In this document: one piece after another, positions 26,919-28,768 of the stretch
Numbering within the stretch: position 1 is the first letter of the stretch
How the letters are laid out: the number at the start of each line of letters is the position of its first letter
Virus record (IMG/VR): IMGVR_UViG_3300009082_000050
Coordinates: 1-28,768 of that record
Strand: one strand, 5' to 3'
Source of the DNA: a virus
Length of the DNA stretch: 28,768 bases
Position numbers and translations under genes: made by a program
The notes under the pieces: model-generated
Seen by the model: only the letters and a program-made list of their open reading frames with translations
Database searches by the model: none
Told to the model about the DNA's origin: nothing

Positions 26919-26955
26919 AGGAAGAGTTTAATCATAAGGAATAGAAGTATGTTAA

Positions 26956-28239
26956 TTGGCGATAATAGACTTTAGGAATATATACAAGGTCATCAATCCT
27001 GTATTTAGACAATATCTTGTAGATTTTAGACCGTATCAATTATATTTTGGCGGTGGCGGTTCTGGCAAATCTCATTTTATAGCACAGAAAATAATTTATA
27101 ATTTTTACACACTTCCTGGGTATAATGGGATTGCTCTGCGTAAAGTAGCGGCTGCTAACCATGATTCTACATTTGCGGAGTTATGCAAAGTACTCATAGA
27201 ATGGGGCTTTGACGAGAATATCGTAAAAATAAATCATAGTATCGGCAGTGAAAGAATTATAAATCTTGTAAATGGTAATGAGATATTATTCAAGGGGATG
27301 AAGGATAAGCGGGAAAGAGAAAAGATAAAATCTGTAACATTTTCTAATGGTGACTGCGTATGGTTATGGCCTGAAGAAATAACAGAATTTGTTGAAGATG
27401 ATTTTAACCAAATGGACATTCGGTTAAGGGGTCAGGGGACAATTCCTAAACACACTATGCTTTCAACAAATCCAATTGACGAGGCGTCCTGGGTTAAGAC
27501 AAGATTTATAGATAATCCGTATAAACCAGCTATGGGCTTTGCCATGAAAACTACTCACCTGGATAATAAATATCTTACAAAAGCAGATCATAATAAATTT
27601 GAAAGTTATAAAGATATTGATTCTTATTGGTATCAGGTGTATACTCTTGGTAATTGGGGAAGTATTAACAATGCAAAAGTATTTTTCAATATTGAAGTAC
27701 ATGATTTTGATATACCGGATTATAATTTTCAGAATTTGCGGAATGGGCTTGACTTCGGCTTTGTTCACGCCCAGGCTTTAGTCAGGAACGGATATATGGA
27801 GAATGAGTTATATATATATAAGGAATATTACAAGAAGGGCATGGACAACATAGATTTTGCGCAATGGGTTAGTGATGATGGGTTTCCTAAGGATTTTTGG
27901 ATAACGGCAGATAGCGAAGACCCGATGAAAATTGGCCAATGGCGTGCGCTTGATTTCAAGGTAAAAGGGGCGGTTAAAGGGAAGGATTCTGTAATACATG
28001 GTGTTGATTATTTGCGCAGGCTTCCTAAAATCCATATCCATCAGACATTAGCACCGAATGCAGCTAGAGAATTCCCAAGGTTTAAGAGGCGGCAATTGCT
28101 TGATGGAACTATTTGCGAAAAAGAATTTGTAGAACTTGATGATGATACTATCGCGGCAACTAGATATTCACAAGAGGAATTTATTAGAGGGAGAGGTGAT
28201 GGACTGCCAACAGTGGCAACCGTTAAGGGAGTAAGATAA
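26956..28239 (+). CDS. terL: Terminase large subunit, PBSX type
   Basis: 427 residues. The only usable start is TTG 26956, since an in-frame stop is directly upstream; the ribosome binding site is weak (AGAAG). The ATPase domain has Walker A GGGGSGKS (32-39) and a Walker B-like CVWLWPEEI (134-142) with the catalytic glutamate. STNP (170-173) is the coupling motif. The nuclease domain has Asp266 (GLDFGF), Asp319 (TADSEDP) and the aspartates at 395-397 (DDDTIAATRYS). Length and motifs are those of a complete PBSX-family/Terminase_3 protein that pumps DNA into the procapsid and cuts concatemers. It overlaps the portal gene by 1 nt. Confidence 0.95.
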   Translation: MAIIDFRNIYKVINPVFRQYLVDFRPYQLYFGGGGSGKSHFIAQKIIYNFYTLPGYNGIALRKVAAANHDSTFAELCKVLIEWGFDENIVKINHSIGSERIINLVNGNEILFKGMKDKREREKIKSVTFSNGDCVWLWPEEITEFVEDDFNQMDIRLRGQGTIPKHTMLSTNPIDEASWVKTRFIDNPYKPAMGFAMKTTHLDNKYLTKADHNKFESYKDIDSYWYQVYTLGNWGSINNAKVFFNIEVHDFDIPDYNFQNLRNGLDFGFVHAQALVRNGYMENELYIYKEYYKKGMDNIDFAQWVSDDGFPKDFWITADSEDPMKIGQWRALDFKVKGAVKGKDSVIHGVDYLRRLPKIHIHQTLAPNAAREFPRFKRRQLLDGTICEKEFVELDDDTIAATRYSQEEFIRGRGDGLPTVATVKGVR

Positions 28240-28768
28240 TGAGTTCAGAGATTATGAGTTTAAAAGCACAAGCTAAAGTACAGATAATCAGTTATGAAGA
28301 TCATTTAAAATATTTTCGTGAGCAGTTATCTAAAGAAGCGGGGCGTATTATAAAACGACCTAAAGTGATACAAGCAATGCAACGTAAAATTCAGGCGGTA
28401 GAAGGTGGCAGGGATGTTCTTAGTACATATATAACAGACCTTGAACGCACAGAAAAGCTTGTTGATAAAAATAATTATATAACATATTCTGCACAGGTCG
28501 TAACCGCGTATGATATGTATATGGGAAAGACTGATAACGGTGCAGAGATATTTGGTGCTGTTACAGATTCAAGGGTAGCTTGTATCGGCGGTGAAGGAAT
28601 AAATTTCCAATCAGATAATAAAGCAAAGGAAAAGTGGATTAAGAATTTCCTGAAGATGAATAAACTCCAGGGCTCTAATCTATTAGCTTTTCTATTAACT
28701 GGAGAACTAGAAGGCAAGAATTTACTTATACTTAATCCTATAAAAGTAAAGAATACGGGAGTAATAAC
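28239..28768 (+). CDS. Portal protein, 3' end outside window
   Basis: 176 codons are visible from ATG 28239 (TAATG overlap with the terminase stop). The N-terminal 70 residues are helical and charged. Then follow YITYSAQVVTAYDMYMGKTD, a segment near DSRVACIGGEGINFQSDN, and FLKMNKLQGSNLLAFLLTGELEG. That is the typical course of SPP1/phi-like portal proteins: an N-terminal arm followed by the clip and wing region. Position directly after terL supports this. The portal forms the dodecameric DNA entry channel. Confidence 0.8.
   Translation, partial: MSSEIMSLKAQAKVQIISYEDHLKYFREQLSKEAGRIIKRPKVIQAMQRKIQAVEGGRDVLSTYITDLERTEKLVDKNNYITYSAQVVTAYDMYMGKTDNGAEIFGAVTDSRVACIGGEGINFQSDNKAKEKWIKNFLKMNKLQGSNLLAFLLTGELEGKNLLILNPIKVKNTGVI

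Noticed and set aside
27463-27768. Minus-strand frame within terL
   Set aside because: Antisense to a well-supported terminase gene.

Overview
The window is about 28.8 kb of a low-GC tailed-phage genome (Caudoviricetes) or prophage. The evidence is a phage replisome-organizer gene, a PBSX-type large terminase followed at the right edge by a portal gene, a small-terminase candidate, an XhlA/holin-like membrane cassette, phage tRNAs, and long runs of short, tightly packed hypothetical genes with strong GGAGG ribosome binding sites. TAA, TAG and TGA all serve as stops, so the standard bacterial code applies. The replisome organizer, XhlA and terminase types point to a Firmicutes-like host. An overlapping gene pair with spanin-like topology would instead suit a host with an outer membrane (a diderm Firmicute or a spirochaete, for example). 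I cannot name the host. No integrase or lysogeny repressor is recognisable, so lifestyle is unclear.

Layout. 1-1272: three plus-strand genes, the first cut by the window edge and carrying a 12-bp tandem repeat. 1428-2686: a minus-strand cassette (unknown gene, multi-TM protein, XhlA-like protein). 2690-3190: a control region with a minus promoter, CTTATAAG repeats and a small-RNA unit. 3194-4508: replication genes. 4509-4814: promoter plus structured non-coding DNA, then a C39-like protease gene. 5439-14629: about 25 small plus-strand accessory genes (zinc ribbons, a PD-(D/E)XK protein, a MazG-like enzyme, an ASCH protein, paralog families), interleaved with three truncated genes and with direct repeats that carry ribosome binding sites. 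14936-17062: a minus-strand operon. 17062-17389: divergent promoters with three operator-like sites. 17389-20548: plus operon with small DNA-binding proteins, three tRNAs and an overprinted gene pair. 20646-22214: ParB-like and PAPS-reductase-like pair (IbrB/IbrA-like). 22261-22524: one minus gene. 22852-28768: small-terminase candidate, a second small RNA, about 3.7 kb of small membrane genes and tRNAs, large terminase, and the start of the portal gene.

How it works together: the left part holds lysis-like and replication functions. The middle is a recombination-prone accessory region probably concerned with host takeover and nucleotide or DNA metabolism. The 17.1-17.35 kb divergent switch separates a leftward from a rightward operon. 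The packaging module begins at 22.85 kb. The most interesting signals are two small RNA units sharing a pseudoknot architecture with anti-Shine-Dalgarno-like loops, a fully overprinted pair of membrane/coiled-coil genes with matching codon bias, and three genes whose promoters appear to make leaderless mRNAs. Others are a frameshifted PAPS reductase and gene fragments joined at short repeated gene-boundary sequences.
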